The translations under genes were made by a program, and so were the position numbers. This document shows positions 36,914 through 46,916 of a stretch of DNA of 64,000 nt, piece by piece. Source of the DNA: JAVBLV01 sp031553195 (GTDB lineage Bacteria > Bacteroidota > Bacteroidia > Bacteroidales > P3); contig JAVBLV010000023.1 of assembly GCA_031553195.1 (NCBI GenBank), forward strand, positions 1 to 64,000. Direction: 5' to 3'. Numbering within the stretch: position 1 is the first letter of the stretch; each line of letters starts with the position of its first letter. The notes beneath the pieces are model-generated. The model made no database searches. It was not told the DNA's origin and saw only the letters and a list, made by a program, of their open reading frames with translations.

Positions 36914-38473
36914 ATGGCATTTCATGATAAAATAAAGGAATTGCTCGATAAAAGAGCGGAAGCCAAATTAGGAGGCGGCCAAAAACGAATTGACGCCCAA
37001 CATGCAAAAGGAAAAATGACGGCTCGCGAACGTATTGACTTATTGTTGGACGAAGGTTCGTTTGAAGAGTTTGATATGTTTGTAACCCACCGTTGCACCG
37101 ATTTCGATATGCAGAACCAGACTTATCTTTCGGATGGGGTCATTACCGGATATGGCACTATCGACGGACGTTTGGTGTATGTCTTTTCTCAAGATTTTAC
37201 GGTTTTCGGAGGGTCTTTATCTGAGACTTTTGCCAAAAAAATCTGCAAAGTAATGGATCAAGCCATGAAAGTAGGCGCGCCGGTTATTGGCATCAACGAT
37301 TCGGGCGGCGCTCGTATACAAGAAGGCGTGCAAAGTTTGGCCGGGTATGCCGAAATTTTTCAACGTAATATTATGGCCTCGGGCGTAATTCCTCAGATAT
37401 CGGCTATTTTTGGTCCTTGTGCAGGGGGAGCCGTTTATTCGCCGGCTTTGACCGATTTTATCATGATGTCTAAAGAAAATAGTTATATGTTTGTCACCGG
37501 TCCTAAAGTGGTTAAGACTGTGACCGGCGAAGATGTAACCGACGAAGCTTTAGGCGGCGCTATGGTGCATGCCCAAAAATCGGGTGTTACTCAATTTGTA
37601 GCTGAAAATGAAGAAGAAGGCATATTGCTTATCCGTAAATTAATCAGCTATTTGCCTTCCAACAATTTTGAAGATCCTCCCTATATTCCGACTGCCGATC
37701 CGATAGACCGTTTAGAAGATTCTTTAAACAGTATTATTCCCGATAATCCTAATAAACCTTACGATGTAAAAGACATTATCCATGCAATTGTGGATGATAA
37801 TGAATTTTTTGAAGTTCACCGTCATTATGCGCCCAACTTGGTTGTAGGGTTTGCTCGTTTTAATGGCATGTCTGTGGGCGTTGTAGCCAACCAGCCCAGC
37901 TATATTGCCGGCGTTTTGGATATTAACGCTTCTCGTAAAGGAGGTCGTTTTGTTCGCTTCTGCGACTGTTTCAATATCCCTATCGTTACTTTGGTCGACG
38001 TACCCGGATTCTTGCCCGGAACGGCTCAGGAATACGGCGGAATTATTATTCATGGAGCCAAATTCTTGTTTGCCTATGGAGAAGCCACCGTTCCGAAAGT
38101 TACCATCACGCTACGTAAATCATACGGCGGAGCGCATGATGTAATGAGTTGTAAACAATTGCGCGGCGATATTAATTATGCATGGCCTTCGGCTCAAATT
38201 GCCGTTATGGGCGCCAGCGGAGCTATAGAGGTGTTGTATGGACGCCAATTAAAAGAAATCGCCGATCCGGAAGAACGCGCTAAATTTGTTACGGATAAAG
38301 AGAATGAATACAATGACAAATTCGCTAATCCGTATAATGCAGCTAAATATGGTATGATCGACGATATAATTGAACCCCGTAATACGCGTTTCCGTATTAT
38401 CCGCGCGCTTCAGGCTTTGGCGACCAAGAAAGACTCCAATCCGCCCAAGAAACATACTAATATTCCATTATAA
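36914..38473 (+). CDS. mmdA: Methylmalonyl-CoA decarboxylase/propionyl-CoA carboxylase carboxyltransferase subunit
   Basis: This 519-residue biotin-dependent carboxyltransferase has the two oxyanion-type segments [20 protein letters not shown] and [18 protein letters not shown], plus [20 protein letters not shown]. With the biotin carrier and membrane subunits downstream it transfers CO2 from (S)-methylmalonyl-CoA to biotin. Length is typical for MmdA (about 510-520). Lying between mce and the membrane subunits, it belongs to the sodium-pumping complex rather than an ATP-dependent carboxylase. Confidence 0.95.
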   Translation: MAFHDKIKELLDKRAEAKLGGGQKRIDAQHAKGKMTARERIDLLLDEGSFEEFDMFVTHRCTDFDMQNQTYLSDGVITGYGTIDGRLVYVFSQDFTVFGGSLSETFAKKICKVMDQAMKVGAPVIGINDSGGARIQEGVQSLAGYAEIFQRNIMASGVIPQISAIFGPCAGGAVYSPALTDFIMMSKENSYMFVTGPKVVKTVTGEDVTDEALGGAMVHAQKSGVTQFVAENEEEGILLIRKLISYLPSNNFEDPPYIPTADPIDRLEDSLNSIIPDNPNKPYDVKDIIHAIVDDNEFFEVHRHYAPNLVVGFARFNGMSVGVVANQPSYIAGVLDINASRKGGRFVRFCDCFNIPIVTLVDVPGFLPGTAQEYGGIIIHGAKFLFAYGEATVPKVTITLRKSYGGAHDVMSCKQLRGDINYAWPSAQIAVMGASGAIEVLYGRQLKEIADPEERAKFVTDKENEYNDKFANPYNAAKYGMIDDIIEPRNTRFRIIRALQALATKKDSNPPKKHTNIPL

Positions 38474-38504
38474 TCCGGTTTACGAACAACGAAAAAAGAA
38501 TATT

Positions 38505-39509
38505 ATGATGAATAAAGTAATAAAAAAGATTGTTTTAGGATGTTTGGTAACGCTGTTTGCCTTGGGCGTATCAAGCGCCCAAAATAATACGAAACATACG
38601 GAAACAATAAATCAGGAAACGGGAAAAGCTAAAGAATGCGAAGCCGCTTCAAAGCATTCTTCAGACGAGTTTTACGATCCGTTGACTCCCCAACTTTTTG
38701 TATTCGACAAAGCCAATAACGTTTTCGGCGCAATTAATGCTGTTGACAATTCAATTGACATCATTCATTATCAGAATGGAGGATTAGAAATAGCAAAAAG
38801 AATATTGGTCGATAATCATATTGGCAGGCACGACGTTCATTTTATTTACCGTCCGCAAGGGATTGCCATTTATGAAAATCATTTGGTGTATTTAGCCTCT
38901 CACCGCGATAGTTGTTACTTGTCGGTTCTTACTCTGGATGGTCGGGAATGCGTCAGAGTTTATTTCAAAGGAAGGGCTTATGCATTCAGTTATAGCAAAT
39001 CGGACCAGGAACTGTATATTGCAGGACAAAATGAAAAGGGGTATGATTTAATTGCTATTTCCACAGCAAAGGGAATTGAAAACATTTCTTTAGAGAGTAC
39101 GCCGTCTTTACATTACCGTAAGCCTCAAAAGGCGTCGGAAATTTTGGAAGCAGATCCGTTTGGCGGAGGATTGGCGGTAATTGCGATGGGCGTAGTGTTT
39201 TTAGGATTGTTGATATTAGCGATTTCATTTATGAGTACAGGCAAAGCGCTTACATTTTTTCAAAATAGGAGAGCCATGCTTTTAAATAAAAAGCAAAAAA
39301 CACAAGATTTGGGAGCTGTTACCGGGATAAAGAAGCCTTCATCTATGAGCGGGGAGGAATTTGCCGCTATCGCTGCCGCTATTTATATGTATAATAACGA
39401 ATTGCATGATACGGAAAATACGGTATTGACATTTCAGAATAAAGTTCGTTCTTGGACGCCTTGGAATGCCAAACTATATGGCATGAATACATATTTTAAA
39501 AATAGATAA
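38505..39509 (+). CDS. OadG-family decarboxylase gamma subunit with N-terminal extracytoplasmic domain
   Basis: The protein is about 334 residues with a signal sequence (ending GVSSAQ) and a beta-rich, propeller-like extracytoplasmic domain (about 45-215). A single transmembrane helix (about 227-248, LAVIAMGVVFLGLLILA) and a short cytoplasmic tail with the OAD-gamma motif (EEFAAIAAAIYMYNNELHD) follow. The gamma subunit anchors the carboxyltransferase to the membrane pump. Classical OadG proteins are only about 80-100 residues; the large N-terminal domain is a Bacteroidales-type elaboration of unknown role. I chose ATG at 38505; the longer frame overlaps mmdA in another frame. Confidence 0.85.
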   Translation: MMNKVIKKIVLGCLVTLFALGVSSAQNNTKHTETINQETGKAKECEAASKHSSDEFYDPLTPQLFVFDKANNVFGAINAVDNSIDIIHYQNGGLEIAKRILVDNHIGRHDVHFIYRPQGIAIYENHLVYLASHRDSCYLSVLTLDGRECVRVYFKGRAYAFSYSKSDQELYIAGQNEKGYDLIAISTAKGIENISLESTPSLHYRKPQKASEILEADPFGGGLAVIAMGVVFLGLLILAISFMSTGKALTFFQNRRAMLLNKKQKTQDLGAVTGIKKPSSMSGEEFAAIAAAIYMYNNELHDTENTVLTFQNKVRSWTPWNAKLYGMNTYFKNR

Positions 39510-39535
39510 AAGTAAAACCAGTAAAAACGAAGGAT

Positions 39536-39964
39536 ATGAAAAGTTATAAATTTACTATAAATGGCACAAAGTATAATGTCGATATTACAAATGTAGAAGA
39601 TCAGAATATTCAATTGGAATTAAACGGAACTCCATATACAGTAGAAATTGACAGAGAAATAAAACAGCAACCGAAAACGCCGAAATTGGTGCGCACACAG
39701 GCGGTTCCATCTTCCGATTCCGCTCCTAAAATGACGGGAGGAGGAAACATAGGGGTGATAAAATCGCCGCTTCCCGGAGTGGTTTTAGATATTCTGGTAA
39801 AGATTGGAGATAAAGTATCCATGGGACAAAATGTTGTTTTGTTGGAAGCTATGAAAATGGAAAATAATATTCAATCGGATAAGGTTGGTACCGTTTCCGA
39901 AATAAAAATCAATAAAGGCGATTCTGTTATGGAAGGGGAAGTTTTATTAATAATAGGAGAATAA
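39536..39964 (+). CDS. mmdC: Biotin carboxyl carrier subunit of methylmalonyl-CoA decarboxylase
   Basis: This 142-residue protein has an N-terminal beta segment, a short Pro/Gln linker (about 45-70) and a C-terminal biotinyl domain. The biotinylated Lys sits in LLEAMKMENNIQ, preceded by IKSPLPGVVLDILVKIGDKV. It carries carboxybiotin between MmdA and the membrane subunit MmdB. It ends 3 bp before mmdB, consistent with coupled translation. Confidence 0.95.
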   Translation: MKSYKFTINGTKYNVDITNVEDQNIQLELNGTPYTVEIDREIKQQPKTPKLVRTQAVPSSDSAPKMTGGGNIGVIKSPLPGVVLDILVKIGDKVSMGQNVVLLEAMKMENNIQSDKVGTVSEIKINKGDSVMEGEVLLIIGE

Positions 39965-39967
39965 ACA

Positions 39968-41137
39968 ATGATTGGTTTAAATTCTACAGGTTTCTTGGAT
40001 TTTGTTCAAAATCAGATGCTGCAATTTGTGCAGTATACTGCTTTTGCCAATTTTACTTGGGGACATCTCGTTATGATTTTAGTGGGATTGTTCTTTATTT
40101 ACCTGGCAATAGCAAAAGAGTACGAACCCCTATTATTGGTCCCTATCGGATTCGGCATTATTATAGGAAATATTCCTTTTTTCCCCGGAATGTCGGTTGG
40201 AATTTATGAAGAGGGAAGCGTGCTTAATATCTTTTATCATGGAGTGAGAAATGGTTGGTATCCACCCTTAATATTTTTGGGAATTGGCGCCATGACAGAT
40301 TTCTCGGCCTTGATATCCAATCCGAAATTAATGTTAATTGGCGCAGCCGCTCAATTTGGAATTTTCGGAGCCTATACAATTGCTTTGCAACTAGGTTTTA
40401 ATCCGGCCGAAGCAGGCGCCATCGGAATTATAGGCGGAGCCGACGGCCCTACCGCTATTTTTATTTCCTCTAAGTTGGCGCCGGAATTAATGGGCGCTAT
40501 TGCCGTATCTGCATACTCTTATATGGCATTGGTTCCTGTTATTCAGCCTCCTATCATGCGTTTATTGACAACAAGCAAGGAACGTGTTATCAGAATGAAA
40601 CCCCCGCGTCAGGTTTCTAAAACAGAAAAAATAATATTTCCTATTCTGGGGATATTATTAACTTGTTTTATTGTTCCCTATGGTTTACCTCTTTTAGGGA
40701 TGTTGTTTTTGGGTAACCTGTTGAAAGAAAGCGGCGTTACTAAACGTTTGGCCGCAACTGCGTCAGGACCTCTTATCGATATAGTTACTATTTTGATAGG
40801 TTTAACGGTAGGCGCATCCACTCAAGCAACCTCTTTCTTGACGGCTAAATCCATAGGTATATTCGGTTTAGGAGCCGCTTCATTTATCGTAGCGACTTTT
40901 GCAGGAGTACTCTTCGTAAAAGTAATGAACCTGTTTTTGAATAAAGAAAATAAAATCAATCCGCTTATCGGGAATTCCGGAGTCTCAGCTGTTCCGGACA
41001 GCGCTCGCGTTTCGCAAATGATAGGACAAGAATATGATAAAAATAATTTCTTGTTGATGCATGCCATGGGACCTAATGTAGCAGGAGTTATCGGTTCGGC
41101 TGTAGCCGCAGGTATTTTGCTTTCGTTCTTATATTAG
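39968..41137 (+). CDS. mmdB: Sodium-pumping decarboxylase beta subunit
   Basis: This 389-residue polytopic membrane protein has about nine to eleven helices. It carries the family motifs GIIGGADGPTAIFISSKLAP and PPLIFLGIGAMTDFSALISN. The beta subunit decarboxylates carboxybiotin and couples this to Na+ export, giving the cell a sodium gradient from methylmalonyl-CoA. It is the last gene of the operon and is followed by a clear terminator. Confidence 0.95.
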   Translation: MIGLNSTGFLDFVQNQMLQFVQYTAFANFTWGHLVMILVGLFFIYLAIAKEYEPLLLVPIGFGIIIGNIPFFPGMSVGIYEEGSVLNIFYHGVRNGWYPPLIFLGIGAMTDFSALISNPKLMLIGAAAQFGIFGAYTIALQLGFNPAEAGAIGIIGGADGPTAIFISSKLAPELMGAIAVSAYSYMALVPVIQPPIMRLLTTSKERVIRMKPPRQVSKTEKIIFPILGILLTCFIVPYGLPLLGMLFLGNLLKESGVTKRLAATASGPLIDIVTILIGLTVGASTQATSFLTAKSIGIFGLGAASFIVATFAGVLFVKVMNLFLNKENKINPLIGNSGVSAVPDSARVSQMIGQEYDKNNFLLMHAMGPNVAGVIGSAVAAGILLSFLY

Positions 41138-41156
41138 AATCAGATTCAAAAATTTA

Positions 41157-41190
41157 AGGGCAGTCGTTTTATGATGACTGCTCTTTTTTT
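41157..41190 (+). terminator. Terminator of the mmd operon
   Basis: Stem GGGCAGTC/GACTGCTC (one wobble) with a 10-nt loop is followed by seven Ts, 20 bp after the mmdB stop. The remaining 41191-41440 is AT-rich with a TAAATTTG element at 41251-41258 as a possible -7 for the next gene. Confidence 0.85.
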
Positions 41191-41440
41191 GTTGAAAAAA
41201 TATAAAGGATAAGAGCAACATTTTCATGGAATTTTTATATTGTTTTTTGGTAAATTTGTAGTTTGTTAATTAGATGAATTTGACGCTTACCGTTTTAATG
41301 TAAGATGTATAAAGTTGTTGAATCTATAATTAACAAATGTTTATGCAATTGATATAAGAACCAATTTGCCTATTCCCAAAAAGGAGAATTTAACGTTAGG
41401 ATTTTGTGGAATATTACGTGAAATTTAAAAACCATTAAAA

Positions 41441-41929
41441 ATGAAAAATGCAAAACAAAATCTGAAAAAGTATGTTATTTTGCTGATAGTGTTAGTATTG
41501 GCTTCATGCAATTCGGATGAAAAACAAGTAAAAGTAGTTGCCAAAAATTATTTGACTGCAATGAAGGATTTCGAATATGAGAAAGCAAAAGAGTTTGTTA
41601 CAACAGAAACAGTTAGAATAATAGATGTATATGCGCAACTTTTTGAAGGAACAGATCCTATCATTATGGATAAAGTTAAGTCGGATGCAAAAAAAAGAGA
41701 GGTGAAAATTCTGGATGTGAAGATAAACCAAGATCAGGCAGAGGCGACTTATCGAATAGACGATCCGGACAGGACAAATGATGACGAAGTCGATTCGGAC
41801 GAATCGAAAAAGATTTATCTGAAAAAAACGAATGGAAAGTGGCTCGTTTTTCAATATAAAGAAAAGAAAATGGATATGGAAAATGAATCCGATGATGTGA
41901 CGGAGGAGTTAGCAGAGACAGGATCATAG
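41441..41929 (+). CDS. Small lipoprotein (DUF4878/NTF2-like)
   Basis: This 162-residue lipoprotein has a signal (about 10-23) and lipobox VLASC. The pattern VVAKNYLTAMKDFEYEKAKEFVT, with later AEATYRI and IYLKKTNGKWLVFQY, matches the cystatin/NTF2-like DUF4878 class of bacterial lipoproteins. The tail is strongly acidic (about 145-162). Function is unknown. A gap of about 60 bp precedes yggS. Confidence 0.7.
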   Translation: MKNAKQNLKKYVILLIVLVLASCNSDEKQVKVVAKNYLTAMKDFEYEKAKEFVTTETVRIIDVYAQLFEGTDPIIMDKVKSDAKKREVKILDVKINQDQAEATYRIDDPDRTNDDEVDSDESKKIYLKKTNGKWLVFQYKEKKMDMENESDDVTEELAETGS

Positions 41930-41990
41930 CATTTGGAAATATTTTTCATTTAGAGAAAATATAATTTCATTGTTTAAAGAATGTTGTAAA

Positions 41991-42671
41991 ATGAATAAAG
42001 CAGATATCTCCGGAAATCTTCGGCAAATAAAATCAACTATGCCCGAAAATGTTACTTTGGTAGCGGTATCCAAAACCCAAAACGTAGATGCAATAATGGA
42101 GGCATATGATGCCGGTCAACGTATTTTTGGAGAGAATAAAGCGCAGGAGATGAAGGAAAAATATTTGCTGATGCCTGAAGATGTTCAATGGCATTTTATA
42201 GGGCATTTGCAAACCAACAAGATAAAATATATTATTTCGTATGTTTCCCTGATACATAGTATTGATAGTTTCAATTTGTTGAAAGAAGTAAATAAAGAAG
42301 CGAAAAAGTGCAATCGGGTTGTTGATTGCTTGTTGCAGTTTCATATTGCCACGGAGGAATCTAAATTCGGACTTAGCAAAGAAGAAGCCCATGAAATATT
42401 ATCGGATCCTGAGTTTAAAGAATTAAACAATGTGAATATTTTGGGAGTTATGGGAATGGCTACCTTCACAGATAATGAAGATGAAATAAGAAAAGAGTTC
42501 AGGTATTTAAAATCTATTTTCGATTTTTTAAAACAGAAATATTTTTTCCAACAGCGGCAATTTAAAGAAATATCAATGGGAATGTCTTCGGATTATTTGC
42601 TGGCTATAGAAGAGGGAAGTACTTTGGTTCGTGTTGGAACGGCTGTTTTTGGAGAAAGAAATTATTTATAA
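41991..42671 (+). CDS. YggS/PROSC-family PLP-binding protein
   Basis: This 226-residue protein of the alanine-racemase-like PLP fold has the PLP lysine in LVAVSKTQ. The family marks GENKAQEMKEK, WHFIGHLQTNKIKYI and MGMSSDYLLAIEEGSTLVRVG are all present. YggS homologues keep PLP and amino-acid pools balanced and have no clear catalytic activity. I chose ATG at 41991; a TTG seven codons earlier is unlikely. It overlaps no real gene and is followed closely by the lipoprotein gene at 42724. Confidence 0.93.
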   Translation: MNKADISGNLRQIKSTMPENVTLVAVSKTQNVDAIMEAYDAGQRIFGENKAQEMKEKYLLMPEDVQWHFIGHLQTNKIKYIISYVSLIHSIDSFNLLKEVNKEAKKCNRVVDCLLQFHIATEESKFGLSKEEAHEILSDPEFKELNNVNILGVMGMATFTDNEDEIRKEFRYLKSIFDFLKQKYFFQQRQFKEISMGMSSDYLLAIEEGSTLVRVGTAVFGERNYL

Positions 42672-42723
42672 TGTTGAATGCTATGAATTTTGTAATTTTG
42701 TAAAAATGATAAATTTGATAAAC

Positions 42724-43827
42724 ATGAAAAAGAAATCAATAGGAACGTTTATGATAATTTGTGTAGCGACGTTTCTTTTTAATGCATGCGTTAAGGAAAA
42801 TGATTTCTCTCTTAAAGGCGTTGAAGGAGTTGACCCCGTTTTTGCCGCTCCTTTGTTGAATGCGGAAATGAGCATTAAAAATGTGCTCAATTTAACGGGG
42901 GGAGGAGAGAGCCCTATACAAGTGGAATTTAATGGAGATGAAGTTAAAATTGTATTTCGTGATACTCTTTATCTTCCTTTGGATATAAAGAGAGGACAAT
43001 TAAAAGCCAAATCAGGAGAAATTGTAATACCGGTTGAGAATGAAGTTGACATTGATATTTTTTCTAAAAAAGTATCGGGAGGATGCGTTTTTGACACCAC
43101 GCTTTTTGAACTGTGGATAAAAGGGCAATTTGAAGAAATTTCACAGGGGGAATCAATACCTATTGATATCCAGAATTTGAATCTGCAATTGGTTGACAGA
43201 AATGGGCAGACGACCCCTATTAACGCTTCTGTGAGCGATCCGATTACAATTGGAAATTATTACCGGAAACTATTGTCGTCCAATCCAAATAATATTTTCT
43301 CGCAATTCGAGCCCCAGATGATAAGATATTCTTTTGATCTGGTTTTGGATACATCGTCGATAAGGATTCTACCAAAAGAAATAGATATTGCCATGTATTT
43401 TGGAATATCCTTGAATTTAGAAGCAAATATTCAGTTGAATGATACTTTATCGTTTAATATGAACCTGTCGGATGAAGATATTGACGGTTCGGGAGTTAAT
43501 GGAATAAGCGCCGATATTTTATATCGCTTTGAAAATACATTCCCGATTGATCTCAATCTTCAGTTGTATTTTTTGGATGCTTCAATGAATGTAATTGATT
43601 CTTTGTTTTATGATGGAGGAGAAAAAATAATTTCTAACAATACGCTTCCTTCCCAATTGTCTTTTATTCCGGTGGGGAAGGATCGGCTGAAACGGTTAAA
43701 CAGATCGCCGCATGTCATTTTGCGGGCCGGTTTAACAACAAATGCCCGGCGAGTGCAAATATTACCGAGACATAGACTAAAAGTCTTACTGGGCGCTAAA
43801 GTATATTCTTCGGGTTATAATTTTTAA
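42724..43827 (+). CDS. Lipoprotein of unknown function, beta-rich
   Basis: A protein of about 367 residues with lipobox FNAC at about residues 16-19. A beta-sandwich-like body follows, with repeated Asp/Asn-rich strands (VDPVFAAPLLNAEM, DTLSFNMNLSDEDIDGSG). Similar Bacteroidetes lipoproteins often precede a barrel gene, as here (a DUF5723-like gene 45 bp later), so the two may form an outer-membrane pair. The ATG at 42724 gives a normal signal; longer frames do not. I do not recognise a named function. Confidence 0.7.
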   Translation: MKKKSIGTFMIICVATFLFNACVKENDFSLKGVEGVDPVFAAPLLNAEMSIKNVLNLTGGGESPIQVEFNGDEVKIVFRDTLYLPLDIKRGQLKAKSGEIVIPVENEVDIDIFSKKVSGGCVFDTTLFELWIKGQFEEISQGESIPIDIQNLNLQLVDRNGQTTPINASVSDPITIGNYYRKLLSSNPNNIFSQFEPQMIRYSFDLVLDTSSIRILPKEIDIAMYFGISLNLEANIQLNDTLSFNMNLSDEDIDGSGVNGISADILYRFENTFPIDLNLQLYFLDASMNVIDSLFYDGGEKIISNNTLPSQLSFIPVGKDRLKRLNRSPHVILRAGLTTNARRVQILPRHRLKVLLGAKVYSSGYNF

Positions 43828-43872
43828 TTAGTAAGAAATAGAATCATAGAATAGAAGTTTTTGTTGCTTCTT

Positions 43873-45273
43873 ATGAATAAATTGTTTAAAAAAATGAGGA
43901 ATAGATATAAATATATATTATTGGGATTGGTACTATTATTGCCTAAACTTCACCAGGCGCAAGGAGGGGGAGGATTGCTGCTGTATAATATGGAAAAAAT
44001 GCCGCAGATAAACAGCATGAACCCTGCTTTTTTCCCCGACAATTCATGGTATATTGCTTTACCGGGATTTAATATTTCTACCTATATACCTGTTAATCCC
44101 TACCCCTATGTAAAAACTGTCGGAGGAGAAAGGGTATTAAATGCCAACGACTTTTTGAATGGTTTAAACGACGTCAATAAGGTGGGTTTATCTCCTAATA
44201 TTTCTTTGTTTGGATTTGGATTTCAGAAAGATAAATGGTTTGTAACATTTTCTACAGAAGTTCATACCTCGGCTTATATTAATCTGAAGAAAGATTTTTT
44301 CGAACTATTAGTAAATGGGAATGGAAATTATTTGGGATCCGACAATGAATTAGAAATTATTTCGGGAAGATTTGTCGCTGCCCGGGCATGGTCGGAAATT
44401 TCCGTGGGCGGGGGATATAAAATTGATGAAAATTGGACGGTAGGAGCCCATTTAAAATATCTTACCGGATATTTAGACGTAAGCACGGGAGGATCTAAAC
44501 TTTCTGTTTATACTTCTCAAAATATAGACTCCTTGGTTGCCCGCTATTCTATAAATTTAAATACGGCAGGTATGTTTACCTACGATTCATTGGATTTAAA
44601 TACCTTAGAAGCGACGTCTTATCTTCCCAATAATCATGGATTTGGAGTAGACATAGGCGTTGAATATAAGCTGAACGATAAATTCCAGTTTTCGGCAAGT
44701 ATTGTAGATTGGGGTTTTATCCGTTGGAAAGAGAATGTTAAAGAAGTAGTAAACGAAGACGGCCCCGGAGAATTTGCATTTACAGGATTTAACGAAGCTA
44801 AAGATATATTTGACGGCGATTTTATTACTGTTTTAGCTGATTCATTGAAAGATATAATCAAATTGAAAAGTATTGAGAATGCTCCTTCATATACATCTTC
44901 ATTGCCTTTTAAATTTTATTTGTCGGGAAGTTACAATATTTTTCCTTATCTGAAAGCGAGTCTTTTATATAGAGGAGAAATACTGGATAAGACATATTTT
45001 TCTTCAACCAATATTAATTTGAATTATCGTTTGGGAAATTGGTTGGAATTATCGTTGGGAAACTCTTTTATCGGACAAACTTGGTTCAATTTAGGTTTTG
45101 GCGGCAGCGTTGCCTTAGGCCCGTGGCAAATGTATTTGATTATAAACCAAATGTCGAGTTTTCGCGTTGCTCATATAAAATCAATGGGCTTTCAATTCGG
45201 GTCTAACTTAGTATTTGGGAAAGGAGTTAAAACGGTTAAAAAAGAATCCTCCGAAACGACAGTTAAACTTTAG
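43873..45273 (+). CDS. DUF5723-like outer-membrane beta-barrel protein
   Basis: A protein of about 466 residues with a signal segment (ending HQAQG) and a long series of amphipathic strands (SEISVGGGYKIDENWTVGAH, FGVDIGVEYKLNDKFQFSAS). The opening NMEKMPQINSMNPAFFPDN is typical of DUF5723 proteins of Bacteroidetes. It is probably an outer-membrane porin-like or assembly protein. Start choices are ATG at 43873 or 43894. It is likely cotranscribed with the lipoprotein upstream. Its terminator appears to lie inside the 3' end of the convergent ribD gene. Confidence 0.75.
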   Translation: MNKLFKKMRNRYKYILLGLVLLLPKLHQAQGGGGLLLYNMEKMPQINSMNPAFFPDNSWYIALPGFNISTYIPVNPYPYVKTVGGERVLNANDFLNGLNDVNKVGLSPNISLFGFGFQKDKWFVTFSTEVHTSAYINLKKDFFELLVNGNGNYLGSDNELEIISGRFVAARAWSEISVGGGYKIDENWTVGAHLKYLTGYLDVSTGGSKLSVYTSQNIDSLVARYSINLNTAGMFTYDSLDLNTLEATSYLPNNHGFGVDIGVEYKLNDKFQFSASIVDWGFIRWKENVKEVVNEDGPGEFAFTGFNEAKDIFDGDFITVLADSLKDIIKLKSIENAPSYTSSLPFKFYLSGSYNIFPYLKASLLYRGEILDKTYFSSTNINLNYRLGNWLELSLGNSFIGQTWFNLGFGGSVALGPWQMYLIINQMSSFRVAHIKSMGFQFGSNLVFGKGVKTVKKESSETTVKL

Positions 45274-45288
45274 ACTATAAAATCAAGT

Positions 45289-46368
45289 TCATAAAATGGG
45301 TGATGAAAATTCTGGAATTTCATTACCCATTTTATTTTTAAAAAGCAAAATCCGATTGTCCCTGCATTCTATCTCCTCTACAGGCCTTGTTTTTAATTGA
45401 GGGGCCTCAAGGCCGTTATCAAAATATTGGTTTCCTATCAACAAACGAATTTCATCCCAGAGATTTTGGGTCAGAAATGTATCCAATACTTTTCTTCCTC
45501 CTTCTATGATGACCGATTGTATTTCCCGTTGATATAAATCCCGAAGAATTTCGCTAGCCATATCGGAAAAGTCAATTTTTATAAATTCCAAATTGCGGGA
45601 GGCCGAAGTCTTTTCTTTTTCTGTATAAACCAATGTTTTACTTTTTCCGTTGAATACGTGAGACGAGAGGTCTAATTGCAATAATCTGTCTAAAACAATT
45701 CTAACCGGATTATTTCCTTTCCATAGGCGAACGTTCAATTGGGGATTATCATTTTTTACGGTATTGGAACCCACCATTATGGCGGCTTCTTCAGTTCTCC
45801 ACTTATGCGATAATATTGTCAGTTGCCGGTTTGTAATCCAATTATACTTCGAAATCCCAGGGCGTTCGATATCCATGAAGCCGTTTCTTGTTTGCGCCCA
45901 TTTTAATATTATATAAGGTCTTTTGTTTGAAAAAAAAGTGAAAAAACGTTTATTCAATTCGAATCCTTCTTTTTCTAAAATTCCTGGACAAACTTCTATT
46001 CCCGAATTTCTGAGTTTTTCCAACCCTTGTCCTGCAACCAAAGGATTCGGGTCGAGGTTGCTGAATATGACTTTTTTTATTTTTCCATTAATAATCAAGT
46101 CACAACATGGAGGCGTTTTCCCAAAATGGGAGCAAGGTTCCAAATTTACATATAGCGTGGCGTTCTCAAGTAAAGATGGGTCTTTAACAGATTCGATGGC
46201 ATTCCTTTCCGCATGATTCCCCCCGTATATCTGATGAAAACCTTCTCCGATAATAAATCCGTCTTTTACAATTACACAACCTACCAACGGATTAGGCATT
46301 ACTTTCCCTAATCCATTTAACGCCAATTGAAAACATCTCTCTAAGAAAACATTGTCGCTGTTTGTCAT
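45289..46368 (-). CDS. ribD: Riboflavin biosynthesis deaminase/reductase RibD
   Basis: A protein of about 359 residues with an N-terminal cytidine-deaminase-like domain and a C-terminal reductase domain. The zinc site is HAERNAI and EPCSHFGKTPPCCD, with the lead segment PNPLVGCVIVKDG. The reductase includes GSNTVKNDNPQLNVR and VIIEGGRKVLDTFL. It performs two successive steps from GTP-derived diaminopyrimidine to ribitylaminouracil phosphate. I chose the Met at 46368; the longer frame has an atypical N-terminus. No other rib gene is nearby. Confidence 0.95.
   Translation of the reverse strand: MTNSDNVFLERCFQLALNGLGKVMPNPLVGCVIVKDGFIIGEGFHQIYGGNHAERNAIESVKDPSLLENATLYVNLEPCSHFGKTPPCCDLIINGKIKKVIFSNLDPNPLVAGQGLEKLRNSGIEVCPGILEKEGFELNKRFFTFFSNKRPYIILKWAQTRNGFMDIERPGISKYNWITNRQLTILSHKWRTEEAAIMVGSNTVKNDNPQLNVRLWKGNNPVRIVLDRLLQLDLSSHVFNGKSKTLVYTEKEKTSASRNLEFIKIDFSDMASEILRDLYQREIQSVIIEGGRKVLDTFLTQNLWDEIRLLIGNQYFDNGLEAPQLKTRPVEEIECRDNRILLFKNKMGNEIPEFSSPIL
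45293..45339 (+). terminator. Terminator of the DUF5723-like gene, inside the ribD 3' end
   Basis: Stem AAAATGGGTGATGAAA (45293 onward) pairs with TTTCATTACCCATTTT (to 45333) with one wobble, followed by ATTTTT. It starts about 20 bp after the barrel gene's stop codon and lies within the last codons of ribD on the other strand. Confidence 0.6.
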
Positions 46369-46916
46369 TGCTACAATAATAATATTTGAAATAAAAACTG
46401 ACAACAAGAATTTAGTTTCTCCAATACATGACCCTGTCGTTTTGATTTGCAAAAGTATTCAATATGATTGTCTTGGACAAATATTTCTATATATATGCGC
46501 ATATTGTTGGAAATATCCTTTCGAATAATTATATTTGTATGCAGTTTTGACGAAGTTATTTTTAAAATCGTTTGTAATGTATTAGAAATAAGTGTTTAAC
46601 TTTTATTATGCTGATTGTTAGTTGTTTATGTTTCTTCTCTTGCGTAGGGTAAAAAAAATGTATTTTTGATTTTTTTTAAATGAAAATATATCTTATATTG
46701 CGTTTTTAACCTGGAAATTTGAATAAAGTCCTAGCTTTGAATTAAAATGTGTTTTTTAAAAAAAATCAAGCGAGGAAAAGGAGTTTAAAACATGTGTTTC
46801 GTATATGAGAAAAAATGGGAAAAACAAATTTTTTTTTGAACATCTATTTTCTTTTCTACGCGGATATTTGTAAACTCTCAAAATAGGAGTTATTATATTT
46901 TTATATTTATAAATAA
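46369..46916. other. AT-rich intergenic region between ribD and dnaA
   Basis: About 550 bp, very AT-rich, containing no convincing gene. It was inspected for an origin: I saw no cluster of TTATCCACA-like DnaA boxes, so oriC is not called. Several long A and T runs are present (for example around 46670-46680 and 46831-46837). Confidence 0.5.

Noticed and set aside
46369..46916. Replication origin next to dnaA
   Set aside because: The region is AT-rich, but no cluster of DnaA-box-like 9-mers was seen; in Bacteroidetes the origin is often not beside dnaA.
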